From Chinchilla lanigera (lineage: Eukaryota > Chordata > Mammalia > Rodentia > Chinchillidae), in NCBI RefSeq assembly GCF_000276665.1, contig NW_004955472.1, positions 6,457,500 to 6,521,499 on the forward strand: DNA of 64,000 nt. Direction: 5' to 3'. The notes beneath the pieces were generated by a model. The model worked only from the letters and a program-made list of their open reading frames with translations. It made no database searches and was not told the origin of the DNA. This document shows positions 47,815-58,618 of this stretch, one piece after another. The position numbers and the translations under genes were made by a program. Every line of letters begins with the position of its first letter. The stretch's first letter is position 1.

Positions 47815-48420
47815 TTCCCACTTAAGGAAAACCTATCTCTTTACTTCCCGTTAACTATCTTTTATTTTGTTCTTTATTTACGACTGTTTTTTCATATATG
47901 AGCAATTGTATAATATTTAAGCTTCTTTGTCTAATTCAGTTCACTCAACATTATGATCTTAAGACCCATCTATTTTCCTAGAAATGACTCAAATACATGC
48001 TTCTTTACAGCAGAGTAGTACTTTATTGCATGTAAATACCATGTTTTCTTTGTCTATTCATATGTCAATGGGTACATAGACTGTTTCCAAGATTTATCTA
48101 TTATGAATTGTGCTACTATAGACATGAATGTACCTGTATCACTGCATGATGTCTTTAGCTCCATTGGGAATAGTCTTAGAAGTATAGCTGAATGGAATAG
48201 AATTTCTAGTTTTGTTTTGAAGAATCTCCATACTAATTTCCAAAGTAGTTATCTTTGGTTACTTCCCTACCAACAATGTTCGAGGGTTACCTTTTCTCCA
48301 CACCTAACCAGCATTCATAATTATTTGATTTCTTGAAGATGACCATTCTTTCTGGAGTAAGGTGGAATATGAATATTATTTTAATTTGCACTTCTTAAAT
48401 GGCCTGTGATGCACAAAATA
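47815..48420 (-). mobile_element. L1 3'UTR and ORF2 C-terminal fragment
   Basis: 'cagcagagtagtactttatt', 'cacctaaccagcattcataa' and 'ttctggagtaaggtggaata' follow the reversed order of the L1 3' end. They parallel the segment at 53,400-53,870 of the full-length element but are more diverged. No frame is open. Confidence 0.75.
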
Positions 48421-48690
48421 CAAATGGGCAATATACACACAAAGAAATAGTAAACATCACTAAGCATGAGAAATTCTACATTCTAATTTGTAATTAATGA
48501 CTGGTATAATGTAAAAAATAAAATATATTAAAGTGAGATGTACTTTTATTCATGGTGACTTTTAACACCCTATTTTTAAATGTTCTGAAATAATTAAATA
48601 ATAGATTTAGATAACTATATACATATGCTAACTTTTATATATCTTCAATTGCTATTGATTAAAATTATTGAATTGGAAGAGCTACAGAAA

Positions 48691-48758
48691 GATCATGTAT
48701 CTCTTCTGATCTTGGAAGCTAAGCAGTGTAGGGCCTGGTTAGTACTTCGATGAGAGAA
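48691..48758 (+). pseudogene. 5S rRNA-derived fragment
   Basis: 'cttctgatcttggaagctaa' and 'gcctggttagtacttcgatg' match the central part of vertebrate 5S rRNA, including the internal promoter box A region (aagctaagcagtgtagggcc) and intermediate element. The first roughly 30 and last roughly 30 bases of the gene are missing or unrecognisable. Box C is degraded, so transcription is unlikely. It may be an isolated 5S pseudogene or a piece of a 5S-derived SINE. No A-rich tail or duplication was found. Confidence 0.85.
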
Positions 48759-48759
48759 A

Positions 48760-51700
48760 GGTCATGTAGTTAATTTCATTGATACTTGATAAATACAGAC
48801 TTCTTACATGTCATTTAGCCAATAAATAGGCAGATGAAAATTTTCTTTTTATCCTTTCTATCTTTTTCTATGGTGCCTATCTAGATCTCATATTTAATAA
48901 AATTTAGGGTTGCAATATACCTCTTTAAAATAAAAAAGAAAATAATGAATAATATTTTTGAATATAATTGTTTCAGCAGTGCATCACTTTCTGTTATTAG
49001 TGAAGTTTTAAATAAATACAAATACAGTAGACATAGTAATAGTAGAGATGGTGTTCCCTCTTTAAAGTGTTTTTTACTGAACTGATCGCTGAATTCAGCT
49101 ATATTTAGAAAGACTAGCTATAAAAGAAGGGGTGGAGTAGCTCTACGTGAGAACGGTTTAAGTGTGGTCTGCCTACCACTGCATCGGAATCACCTGAACG
49201 AATCCTTATGCTATCCCGGGGCCATGTAAGATAACTTCTGAGAATGCAGCTTGGGAATTTGAATCTCTGCACAGCCATTGACACAAAAGTTTTCTTTGAA
49301 ATCCTCATTTATTTCAACTTGCTTTTTGTCAACTCTGTGTGGATATGTCCACGTTCTGCATATGTGTTATGTCACCAGGTGACATCCTCTTCAACTGAAA
49401 TGAAGGTTACTCAGAACCTTGGGGGAGGACCTTGCGGAGATCATGTCTTCTTTCTTTCATACGTATTCATTTTTTCCTAAAGTCATTGGAACTGTGTTGT
49501 GCCTGTCATGTCACATTCCCTGTCTGACAATTTTTGAAAGCCCTGACCATTTATTATACAAACTGAATAAAGATTAAATAGACTATGGGAATGATGGTTC
49601 TTTAGCATTTCATTTTTACCCCATGACATAAAGTTTCTGGTCCATAAATGAATTGGTCTAGTATGAGCATCTTACACCTTACAGGGTTTCCATTCCCTGA
49701 TGACTAGCGTCAAATGGGTCTGAACACTTACTCCCCACCGTTAACTCGTATCTCGTTTACAATTTATCCCATCTTTTACTGGGAACAGTAAAATGTAGGC
49801 TAGAGCACTGAGCCTAAACTGCATGAAAAATGTCAATTTCAGATCTATTCACCTTCACGGTTTATATGCTCATTGTGTAATCGTGGGAGTTTTAGGTCCT
49901 AAATGAGTAGAGTCTGCCTTCTGGATACCAGTTGGACCACATTTCATTTAATCTCTCTTCTAAAGCATCATGCATCGGGGTGACTGAGTCAGATATTGGC
50001 TCACTGACATTGATAAATCAACATCAAATCTCAAAAGTGTTGTTGCAAACTATGCATGACAAATCTGTGAGATCCATAACAGTGATAGTTAGCTAGAAGA
50101 CAACGTATTCACCTTTTGTATTTCAAAATGTCCTCGCTAATGTTGAAACCCAAATAAATAAGGCATAGAAGCATCGCGTCAGAGAATTATTTTTCTTAAC
50201 TCTGTAGTTTTAAAATCAAGAAAGTTCTTTAGCATCTTATGCTTTGGGCAGTAGGAGGGGCCTTCTCTTTCTTTAAATTTCTTCTATCTTTGCCATAAAA
50301 AATGAAAAAATGGTAATGTCTCTCTCCAAGCATGTAATTGTGCAGATAGATACTTCTTTGCTATTTTCTCAGTATCTTTTGCTCCCTTAGTAATCTTACG
50401 TGCTTTTATGCAGAGCAATCCTGAGGGAACATAACTCTTTCATTCTCTGTTGTTTATAATTTACTTCTTACTTCTTACTTTATGCGGAGGTCTGTAATTC
50501 ATCTTTCCCAACCAATTCCATATGGCAATTCGCTATCTCACTCTGTGATATATTACAGTATCATTATCTTTTTATATCTACATATTTCCTTGTGAGACTG
50601 GAAACTTCTCCAGACCATTTTTAAATCTTTATTCAGCTCTTTATAAAATTTTTTTTCCAGTACTATGTTGGCTTTCATAACTTTGCCTTTCCATGGACTG
50701 GGTGGGACCGAACCCCACTGATATACAGCCAGTGCTCACACAGCTTGGTTCATCCCACTCCAACGCCTGGATTTTTCCCCCTATTTATCTAATGCTCATA
50801 AAACCTGCAGGCAATATGGTCATGCCAGAAGCCTTTGCAAACTGACCTTTTTCCCAACTGACTTCTTTTATAAATTTTACATCAATCTGTAATTGAAACA
50901 ATCTTTCTATCTGAACTCCATTACTCTACTGCAATGTACAGTTTCCTTTCTCAGTGATTTCTTCAACAGGTCGGGGACAGTTATAAACTACACACTTTTA
51001 TGCTTCTTCTCTTAAGGAAACTGTGTACTTGTAAAGGGCTGTGAGGGTGTACTAAGGCACATGACTGTATCCATATATTTCATTTATTAGTGCAGAAAAT
51101 TGGGTACATATCTCTGCACATGCAGTAGGAAAATGTGTTAGATCTTAAAACACAAAGAACTTGTGTGATACTGTATGCATTTATCTTAACCTATGCAATT
51201 TAAATGTAATCTAAAAAACAGCTTCTTGCACTGTGCAGCTCTCTGGAAGAAACTATGCCAGTATTCATTGCTTTCCAGATGGGTACTGGCCTTTCTAAAA
51301 TAGTTCCAGTGGAGGGATAACATGTCGGGTTGTCTTCTTGGTGGACATTTTGAGGATCTTTTGTGTGGGATTTGGAGCTGTGTGTGCAGGATAGAAGGCA
51401 TCCACTCATTGTAATTCATCTGGAACACTTTGTAATCCTGAGTTTCCCTATCTTTCTCTAAAAATAATGAATGCTGCACAAAAGATAATATCTCTTGAAG
51501 CAAATTTAATTTAAAAATCTGTGTTAAGTGATAGAGAGGTGATAGCACACTTTAATAAATGATTAATGTTCAGAATAGTCTGAGAAACTAGTTATATATG
51601 TGCATATATGCTCTCAGTTGTGTTTGTGTGTGTGTGTTTTAAAATCTGAGAACAACCACAAAGGAGAGAAAACCATAGTGATTTTGTTCTATTTCAGGAA

Positions 51701-52355
51701 TGCTGTTGATTATAACGATAATTCCTGCCTGTGCTTATTAATCTAGCATCTTTAATTACAGTGGGAAATGATGAAGTATGTTTATTGAACAGAAAATATT
51801 TAACTTTATAAAAATATAATTTTCTAGCTTTAATTGAAAATGAAGAAGCCAGGCTTTTTAAAAACTATATCTGCTATAACTACTCCTGTGGCATGTGAGA
51901 GTGATACAATGAACATTTTTCCTGAGATTTTGATAAACTCATTGAACAACATAATAATTCACAATTTTTACAATTAGATTTTATCAAATAAAAGCTGTAT
52001 ATTTAAATGGACCCTGATGTACTCCAGCTTTTTTTTTCCATAAGGTATAGTATATTCTGCAAAAATCAAACCTGGATATAGTCTTAAACTATTACTGATC
52101 TGTCTGAGCATAATAAAAATCACAACTACAGTTCATGTAAATATATGAGAAAAGATTTTTATTTACACATTCATATAATGATGATTTTCTTAGTGATTAC
52201 TGATGTCAGTAAAACAGACATAATTTCAATCTTCATGAAACTTATAACATTTTCTGTAAAGGACCAGAGAGATAAATAAAATGATTCAAAACAAATAATC
52301 TCCAATTATAGAGAATGATACAAGACACACCATAGTGGATTTTAGCTAAGGCTGT
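48760..52355. other. mostly unique DNA, no gene seen
   Basis: Apart from the MER5A relic at 49.1 kb I see no repeat that I can name. The 120-codon minus-strand ORF at 51,186-51,548 is the longest frame in the window outside L1 and simple repeats. It has no recognisable domain and overlaps a second frame of 69 codons. Confidence 0.4.
49140..49270. mobile_element. MER5A-type hAT DNA transposon relic
   Basis: 'agtgtggtctgcctaccact', 'gcatcggaatcacctgaacg' and 'aacttctgagaatgcagctt' match the order of MER5A, a non-autonomous hAT-Charlie element. No transposase is present. Confidence 0.6.
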
Positions 52356-52359
52356 GAGT

Positions 52360-52723
52360 GTATGTTGATATTTAAACTGAGACCTGAAGAATGAGAAACT
52401 GAAAGAGTATTTCAAGAAGGTTAGAATATTCTGAGGCCCCAAAATGGGAGAAAGTTTGGAAGACTGTTAGCAGAATAGGAGCCAGAAATACCAGCTCTAG
52501 CATAGGACTAAGAGGGCAGACAAGGGGGCAGGCAGCTGTTACATGCAGAACCAAGACAGCCAAAATAAAGAGATTAACATTTATTGTCAATGCAGTGGGA
52601 CACCATGGAAAGTTTTGTAAAGTGTTAACATCTAAATTTAATTTTAAATACATCATCCAGGCTAGTTTCTTCAAAAAAGTTTCAGGGTGTCATCAGTGAA
52701 GTCAGACAGACTACTGAGGGGGC
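52360..52723 (+). mobile_element. ancient interspersed repeat, family unassigned
   Basis: 'aactgagacctgaagaatga' through 'caatgcagtgggacaccatg' and 'gaaagttttgtaaagtgtta' follow a common mammalian repeat. The full-length L1 inserted into its right part, so the repeat probably resumes at 59,487. Confidence 0.4.
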
Positions 52724-52737
52724 TGAAAGGAAGTCTT
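52724..52737. repeat. left target-site duplication of full-length L1
   Basis: The sequence tgaaaggaagtctt is identical to 59,473-59,486. It marks the 3' (poly-A) side of the minus-strand L1 insertion. Confidence 0.97.
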
Positions 52738-53330
52738 TTTTTTATTTTAAAGAGAGTAGCACATGAGAAACAAACAAAGAAATAGAACAGTAGCAGAATA
52801 CCAGTGTCATGAACATAAACAAATCAAAGCAAGAACATTCAAAGTGATACAGGGTCTCAAGACAAATTACTACAAATCAACAGTGGTTGTTACATTGCAT
52901 ATCACTACCCTCAACTACATTGCTCAGGTTATCAGATGTAAGAATGAAAGATTGCTCAAGCCATTAAAGAGATTAAGAAAATAATTCTTCAACAAAACAT
53001 TAGAGATAATACAGAGTTTCACTAGACAAGATGGTAGGAGTTCACCATTGTAATTCCATTGCATATTGTTACCTTCAAATCAGTTGCTCAGACCCCCAGA
53101 CACAAGCATGCAGAGTCGATCAGAACATAAAAAGTTGTGAGCATTAACTGTTCATTTCAGTACACCATCAGACAACAGCAATACAGTCATCACAACTATT
53201 CATATAGATGTTTTGTCTTCCTTCTTTCTTTTTTCTTCTTTCCCTCATCCCAGTCATTCCTTCCTTTGAGCAATTTCTTTCCCTTTCCTATCATCTATTG
53301 TACGTTTTGAGTTTTACCTAGTCTTTCAGG
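52738..53330 (-). other. L1 3'UTR and polyadenylation end
   Basis: On the minus strand AATAAA (plus complement 52,741-52,746) runs directly into a very short A tract that abuts the target-site duplication. The 3'UTR carries two related blocks (52,850-52,965 and 53,010-53,125) sharing 'cattgcatat', 'accctcaa'/'accttcaa' and 'ttgctcag' in the same order, a diverged internal duplication. The boundary with ORF2 is approximate. Confidence 0.7.
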
Positions 53331-55197
53331 TTCCTACACCAAGGAAACAATATGATGTTTACACATGTGGGTCCGATTTATGTCACTTATGAGTATGGTC
53401 TCTAGTTGCATCTATTTACCTACAAAAGCCTCGAGTTTGTCTTTTTTTAATAGCTGAGTAATACTCCAGTGTATAAAAATACCACAACTTTTTTATCCAT
53501 TCCTCAGTGGATGGGCATCTGGGTTGTTTCCAAGATTTAGCTATAACAAATAGTGCTGCTATAAACATGGGTGCACATATATCACTGTAGTATGATGTCT
53601 TTAATTCTTCTGGGAAAATACTCAGAAGGGGAATACCTGGGTTAAATGGGACTTCTAATCCAAGTTTTGTGAGGAATCTCCAAATTCATTTCCACAGTGA
53701 CTTCACCAATCTACACTCCCACCAGCACTGGGGTAGGGTTCCTTTCTCCTCACAGCCTCTTCAGCATTTGTTATTGGTTAATTTCTTAATGACACCCATT
53801 CTTTCTGGGGTGAGATGGAATCTCAGTGTTGTTTTACTTTGCATTTCCTGAATGACTAATGATGAACATTTTTTCATGTATTTATTCGACATTAATATCT
53901 CTTCATTAGAGAAGTGTGTATTCATCTCAGATGCCCATTTTTGGATTGGGTCTTTGAATTTGGGAGGACTGATTTTTTTTTAATTCTTTATGTGTCCTAG
54001 ATAGAAGTCCTTTGTCTGAGGGGCAATTGGCTAAACTTTTTTCCCAATTCATGGATTTTCTTTTTACTTTATTGGTGATTTCTTTACATGTGCAAAAACT
54101 TTTCAATAAGAGGAGATCCCAGTTGTTGACTCTGTGAAGTATTTCCCGTACAGTTTGTTTTTTGTTCATGAACTCTCTGCCTACCCCAATGTCGTCAAGA
54201 TTTTTACCTACTTTCTCTTCCAATAAATTTAGTGTTTCTGTTTTAATAGTTAGATCTTTGATCCATTTTTACTTTAATTTAGTGCATGGTGAAAGACATG
54301 GGTCTAGTTTTAGTCTTTGGTGTGTGGAAAGCCAGTTCTTCCAGCACCATTTATTAAAGAGGCGTTCTTCCAACCATTGAAAACGTTTGGCCCCTGTGTT
54401 GAAGATAAGGTGGCTGAGTGTGTTTGTAGTTGTATCTGTATCTTCTAATCTGTTCCACTGATCTTCAGGTCTGTTGTTGTGCCAGTACCATGCTGATTTT
54501 ATCACAGTAGCTTTGTAATATAATTTTAAGTCAGCAATTGTGATGCCTCCTGCCTTTCCTTTTTCCCCAAGATTGCTTTTGCTATTCTAGCCCTTTTCTG
54601 GTTCCAGATGAACTTTCAGAGTATTTTTCTCTAGATCTGTGAGGCATACTAATGGTATTTTAATTGGGAATGCATTGAATCTGTACAACAATTTTGGGAG
54701 TATGGCCATTTTCACTATGCTGGTTCTTCCTATCCGTGAGCAAGGAATATCTTTCCATTTTCTGATATCTTCTTTGATCTCTTTTTTCAGAGTACTATAA
54801 TTTTCACTGTATAGATCCTTTACTTCTTTTGTTAGATTGATTGCTAAGTATTTCATCTTTTCAGATGATATTGTTAAAGGTGTGGTTTCCCTAATTTCTC
54901 TCTCAGTCTGTATGTCACTTGTGTACAAGAATGGTATTGACCTTTGAGTGTTAACTTTGAATCCAGGTATGCTACTGAATTTCGTTATTAAATCCATGAG
55001 CCTTTTGGTGGAGTTTTTGGGGTCTTCTATGTAGAGTATCATGTCATCTGAGAATAATGACAATTTTACTTCTTCCTTTCCTATCCTTATTCCTTTTATT
55101 TCTCTCTATTGTCTAATTGCTTTAGCAAATATTTCCAGAACTATATTGAATAGGAGTGGTGATGTGGACATTCTTCACTTGTTTCTGATTTTAAGTG

Positions 55198-55213
55198 AAA
55201 GCTTTCAATTTTT
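55198..55213. repeat. TSD of nested ID (left copy)
   Basis: aaagctttcaattttt is identical to 55,309-55,324, which bounds the ID inserted in the RT region. Confidence 0.93.
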
Positions 55214-55308
55214 TTTTTTTTTGGTTTTTTTTCTGGTACTGGGAATCAAACACATGACCTTGTGCTTGCCAGGCAGGTGCTGTGCCACTGAGCTAAATCT
55301 CCAGCCCC
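55214..55308 (-). mobile_element. ID SINE nested in L1 ORF2, 16-bp TSD
   Basis: A T tract, then 'ggtactgggaatcaaacaca', 'ccttgtgcttgccaggcagg' and the reversed head 'gagctaaatctccagcccc'. It lies between RT segments, so the ORF2 frame ends in SINE sequence. It is the most diverged of the three IDs inside this L1. Confidence 0.97.
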
Positions 55309-55783
55309 AAAGCTTTCAATTTTTGAACAATTAGTATGATGTTAGCTGTTGGTTTATCATAGTTGGCTTTGAGCAGCTTGAGGTATAGGCCATTTATTCC
55401 TATTTTCTGTAAGGTTTTCAACATGAATGAGTGTTGGACTTTATCAAAGGCTTTTTCTGCATCGATGGAGATGATCATGTGCTTTTTGTCCTTGGCTCTG
55501 TTTACATAGTGTACTACATTGATTGATTTGCATATATTGAACCATCCCTGCATTCCTGCTCTGAATCCCACTTGGTCGTGGTGTATAATCTTCTTAATGA
55601 CTCATTGTATTCTGTTTGCTAGTATTTTATTGAGAATTTTTGCATCTATAGTCATTAGGGAGATTGGTCTGTAGTTCTCTTTCTTGGCTGAGTCTTTGTC
55701 TCATTTTGGCATCAGAATAATACTTGCCTCCAGGAATGAGTTGGGGAGAATTCCTTCCCTTTCAATTTCATTAAGAGTTTGAG

Positions 55784-55864
55784 GGGCTGGGGATTTAGCT
55801 CAGCGGCAAAAGCGCCTGCCTGGCAAGCGCAAGGTCGTGAGTTCGGTTCCCGGTACCGGAGAAA
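55784..55864 (+). mobile_element. ID SINE nested in L1 ORF2, 11-bp TSD
   Basis: The head 'gggctggggatttagctcag' carries box A (TAGCTCAGCGG), and the body 'gcctggcaagcgcaaggtcg' reaches box B ('gagttcggttcc'). The tail has only a few A residues. The perfect duplication aagagtttgag lies at 55,773-55,783 and 55,865-55,875. It is closest to the window consensus and opposite in strand to the L1 host. The minus-strand ORF at 55,795-56,400 reads from RT into the SINE. Confidence 0.97.
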
Positions 55865-56592
55865 AAGAGTTTGAGAAGAAGTGGTGTTAAATGTTCCCTA
55901 AATTGCTTGTCGAATTCAGCTGTAAATCCATCAGGACCCGGGCTTTTCTTCATTGGCAAGTTTTTAATTACATTTTCAATTTCACTGGCTGGTATTGAGT
56001 TATTCAGGATTTTTATATCTTCTTCATTCAGTTTTGGTAATTCACATGTATCTAGAAATCTATCCATCCCTTCTGTGTTTTTCATCCTGTGAGGGTAAAG
56101 ATTTTTAAAGTAGGTATTGATAATCTTCTGAATTTCTTCAGGATCTGTAGTGATTTCACCCCTTTCATTCCTTATTGCATGTACTTCAGTTTTTTCTTTC
56201 CTTTTTTTGATAAGTTTGGCTACGGGTTTATCTATTTTATTTATTCTTTCAAAGAACCAACTCTTTGATTCATTAATTCTTTGTATTGTTTTTCTAGTCT
56301 CCAGTGTGTTAATTTCTGCTCTGAGGTTTCTAATTTCCTGCCTTCTTTGAGCTCTGGGTTTGACTTGCTCTTCTTTTCCTAGGAACTTGTGGTGCTGCAC
56401 AAGATTGTTTATTTGTGCTTGTTTTTTTTCCTAAGGTGGGAGTTCACCGCTATAAATTTCCCTCTGAGGACTGCCTTCATTGCATCCCACAGGTTCCTCT
56501 AGGTTGTATCTCCATTTTCATTGATTATAAATAGTGTTTAATCTCTACTTTGATTTCATCTGTGACTCATTGGTTGTTCAGGAGGATGTTAC

Positions 56593-56654
56593 TTAATTTC
56601 CAACTGTTTATGTGTTTCTGTGTTTAATTTCCAACTGTTTATAAGTTTCTGTGT
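56593..56654. repeat. 31-bp tandem duplication within L1 ORF2
   Basis: The block 'ttaatttccaactgtttat' begins at 56,593 and again at 56,624, with a period of 31 bp and few differences. 31 is not a multiple of three, so the duplication breaks the ORF2 frame between endonuclease and RT. Confidence 0.9.
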
Positions 56655-57418
56655 TTTCTTTTGTCATTAATTTCCAATTTCATTGCAATATGGTCTGATA
56701 GTATACATGGGATAATTTCAATTCCTTTGCATTTACTTAAACATATTCTATGTACTAGCATATAGTCTATTTTAGAGAATGTCCCATGTGCAGCTGAGAA
56801 GAATGTCTATTCTGATGCTGTTGGGTGGAACACTCTGTAAAGATCTACTAAGTCCATATGTTCACACTTTTGGTTAAGTTCTGTTATTTCTTTCCCAATT
56901 TTTTGTCTAATTGATCTATCTCTTTGTGACAGTGGTGTGTTAAAGTCCCCTGTTATGATTGTATTGCTACTTATATCATTTTTCATGTCTGTTAGAATTT
57001 GTCATTTATAGGTGAGTGCTCCTATATTTGGTGCATAGATGTTTATGATTGTTATCACTTCCTTTTGAAGCTTCCCCTTCACAAGTATGTAGTGACCTTC
57101 TTTCACTCTTTTGATTGTTCTTGGTTTGAAGTTCACATTGTCTGCAAACAGAATAGCTACACCTGATTTTTTCTGGATTCCTGTCGCATGGAGTATTGTT
57201 TTCCATCCTTTAATTTTCAGCCTATGAATTTCCTTTTGGGTTAAATGTGTTTCTTGTATACAGCATATAGTTGGGTTTTGTTTCCTAATCCACTCTGCAA
57301 GTCTGCTTCTTTTGGTTGGTGCATTGAGACCATTTACATTGATGGTTATAATGGATATGTACTGGCTTATCTTTGTCATGCTATTTTCCTGCTGTTGGAC
57401 CCTCCTTTCTCCCTCTGT

Positions 57419-58618
57419 TTAATTGCTTTCTCTGCTTGGTGGTTCCTTTCTGTTGTTGTCCTTGAAGTTGCGGTCTGTTTTATCTCTTTCTAGTATATCT
57501 TTTAGTACCCTTTGTAGGAGTGGTCTGGCACTCATGAATTTCTTCAGTTGTTCTTTATCATGAAAATATTTTATTTCTCCATTAAATTTGAAAGATACCT
57601 TTGCAGGGTACATCAATCTGGGTTGGGAGATGTTTTCTTTCAGTACCGAAGTACTTCATTCACACCAAGCTCTTCTTGCCTTGATGGTTTGTGTTGAGAA
57701 GTCTGCCGTGATTCTGATAGGTTTTCCTTTATAAGTGATCTGTTTCTTTTCTCTAACAGCTTTTAATATTCTGAGCTTCTGTTGAGTTTCTAGAATCTTG
57801 ATCACTATATGTCTGGGGGTAGATTTATTTTGGTTATGATTAACTAGAGTTCTATATGCTTCACTTATTTGGAGTCCAATTCTTTTACCATGCTTGGGAA
57901 ATTTTCTGCTATTATTTCTGCAAATAGTCTTTTATGTCATTTGTGTTAACACCTGCTCTTTCATTAATACCTATTAATCTGACATTGTTTCTCTTTGCTT
58001 CATCTTGCACTTGTTGAATTTTTATTTCGTGGTTCCTTGTTGTTTTTAAGAGATCCCTCCTTTCATGTTCATTGGTGACAATGCTGTCTTCAAGGTCTGA
58101 AATTCTATCTTCCGCTTCATTCAGGTGGTTTTGCAAGCTTTTAATGCAATTTTTAATTTCCTGGATATCTGTTTCCATCTGTTTCATACCTTCTAGTTCT
58201 TTTCTGTACTGTTCCCTGAACGTTTCACTGAGTTGTCTTGTTTGGGTTTTTTTTGTTTGTTTGTTTTTTGTTTTGTTTTTTTTCTCTGGTACCGGCAACC
58301 GAAATCATGAACTTGCACTTGCCAGGCGGGCACTTTGCCACTGAGCTAAATCCCCAGCCCCCAGTTGAGTTGTCTATGCTCTTCTATTTTCCTGTCTATG
58401 TCATCTTTGTATATGCTGAACATTTCTTTCATTATTGTTGTCATTTCTTTTCTCCCCTGAGGCATTATTTCTGATCTGATGTCTTCTATGGCCTGATGGA
58501 GTTGTTTCTTTGCTTCAGTTGCTATCATTTCAGAAATTTCAGGTGTATGACTTCCAGGCTCTTCTGTATTGATGCCTCCTGGGCTTGTTTTGGGTGGTGT
58601 GGAGTTCTGGGATTGCAT
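57419..58618 (-). pseudogene. L1 ORF1 (RNA-binding protein), decayed
   Basis: In a working L1, ORF1p trimerises through a coiled coil and coats L1 RNA. The start ATG is at 58,618 (MQSQNST). Residues after about 40 form a heptad-like charged helix that continues across the nested SINE (58,239-58,365) to about 58,000. An RRM-type block 'NVRLIGI' follows near 57,975. A one-base deletion near 57,913 shifts the frame, and the region around 57,800 continues in another frame with 'PRHIVIKI'. The C-terminal domain (57,419-57,616) shows 'YPAKVSF' and 'GEIKYF'. Without the SINE and its duplication the ORF spans about 354 codons, normal for rodent ORF1. Confidence 0.92.
58239..58365 (-). mobile_element. 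ID SINE nested in L1 ORF1, 10-bp TSD
   Basis: A TTTG/TTTT tail, then 'ggtaccggcaaccgaaatca', 'acttgcacttgccaggcggg' and the reversed head 'gagctaaatccccagcccc'. The perfect duplication tgagttgtct lies at 58,229-58,238 and 58,366-58,375. The insertion splits the coiled-coil part of ORF1 at 'RQL'. Confidence 0.97.

Larger units (their letters stand above)
53330..57379 (-). pseudogene. L1 ORF2 (endonuclease/reverse transcriptase), decayed
   Basis: In a working L1 this protein nicks target DNA and reverse-transcribes the L1 RNA there. The start ATG is at 57,379. The endonuclease keeps N14 (in TINVNGL), E43 (QETHL) and Y115 (IYAPN), and 'GDFNTP' and 'SDH' motifs follow. Codon 126 is TGA and a further TAG lies about 200 bases on. 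A 31-bp tandem duplication at 56,593-56,654 shifts the frame. RT blocks are visible as PGPDGF (near 55,940), SIDAEKAFD (near 55,455) and FSDD (near 55,045). Two ID SINEs split the RT region at 55,214 and 55,784. C-terminal pieces are at 54,587-55,063 and 53,927-54,223. The 3' limit is approximate. Confidence 0.95.

Noticed and set aside
50650..50790. Possible tRNA-derived SINE
   Set aside because: Some words look like a reversed tRNA SINE body, but box A and box B cannot both be placed.
51186..51548. 120-codon minus-strand ORF
   Set aside because: No domain, no coding composition visible, overlapped by another frame, and no exon signals that I could support. Length alone is compatible with chance in 64 kb.
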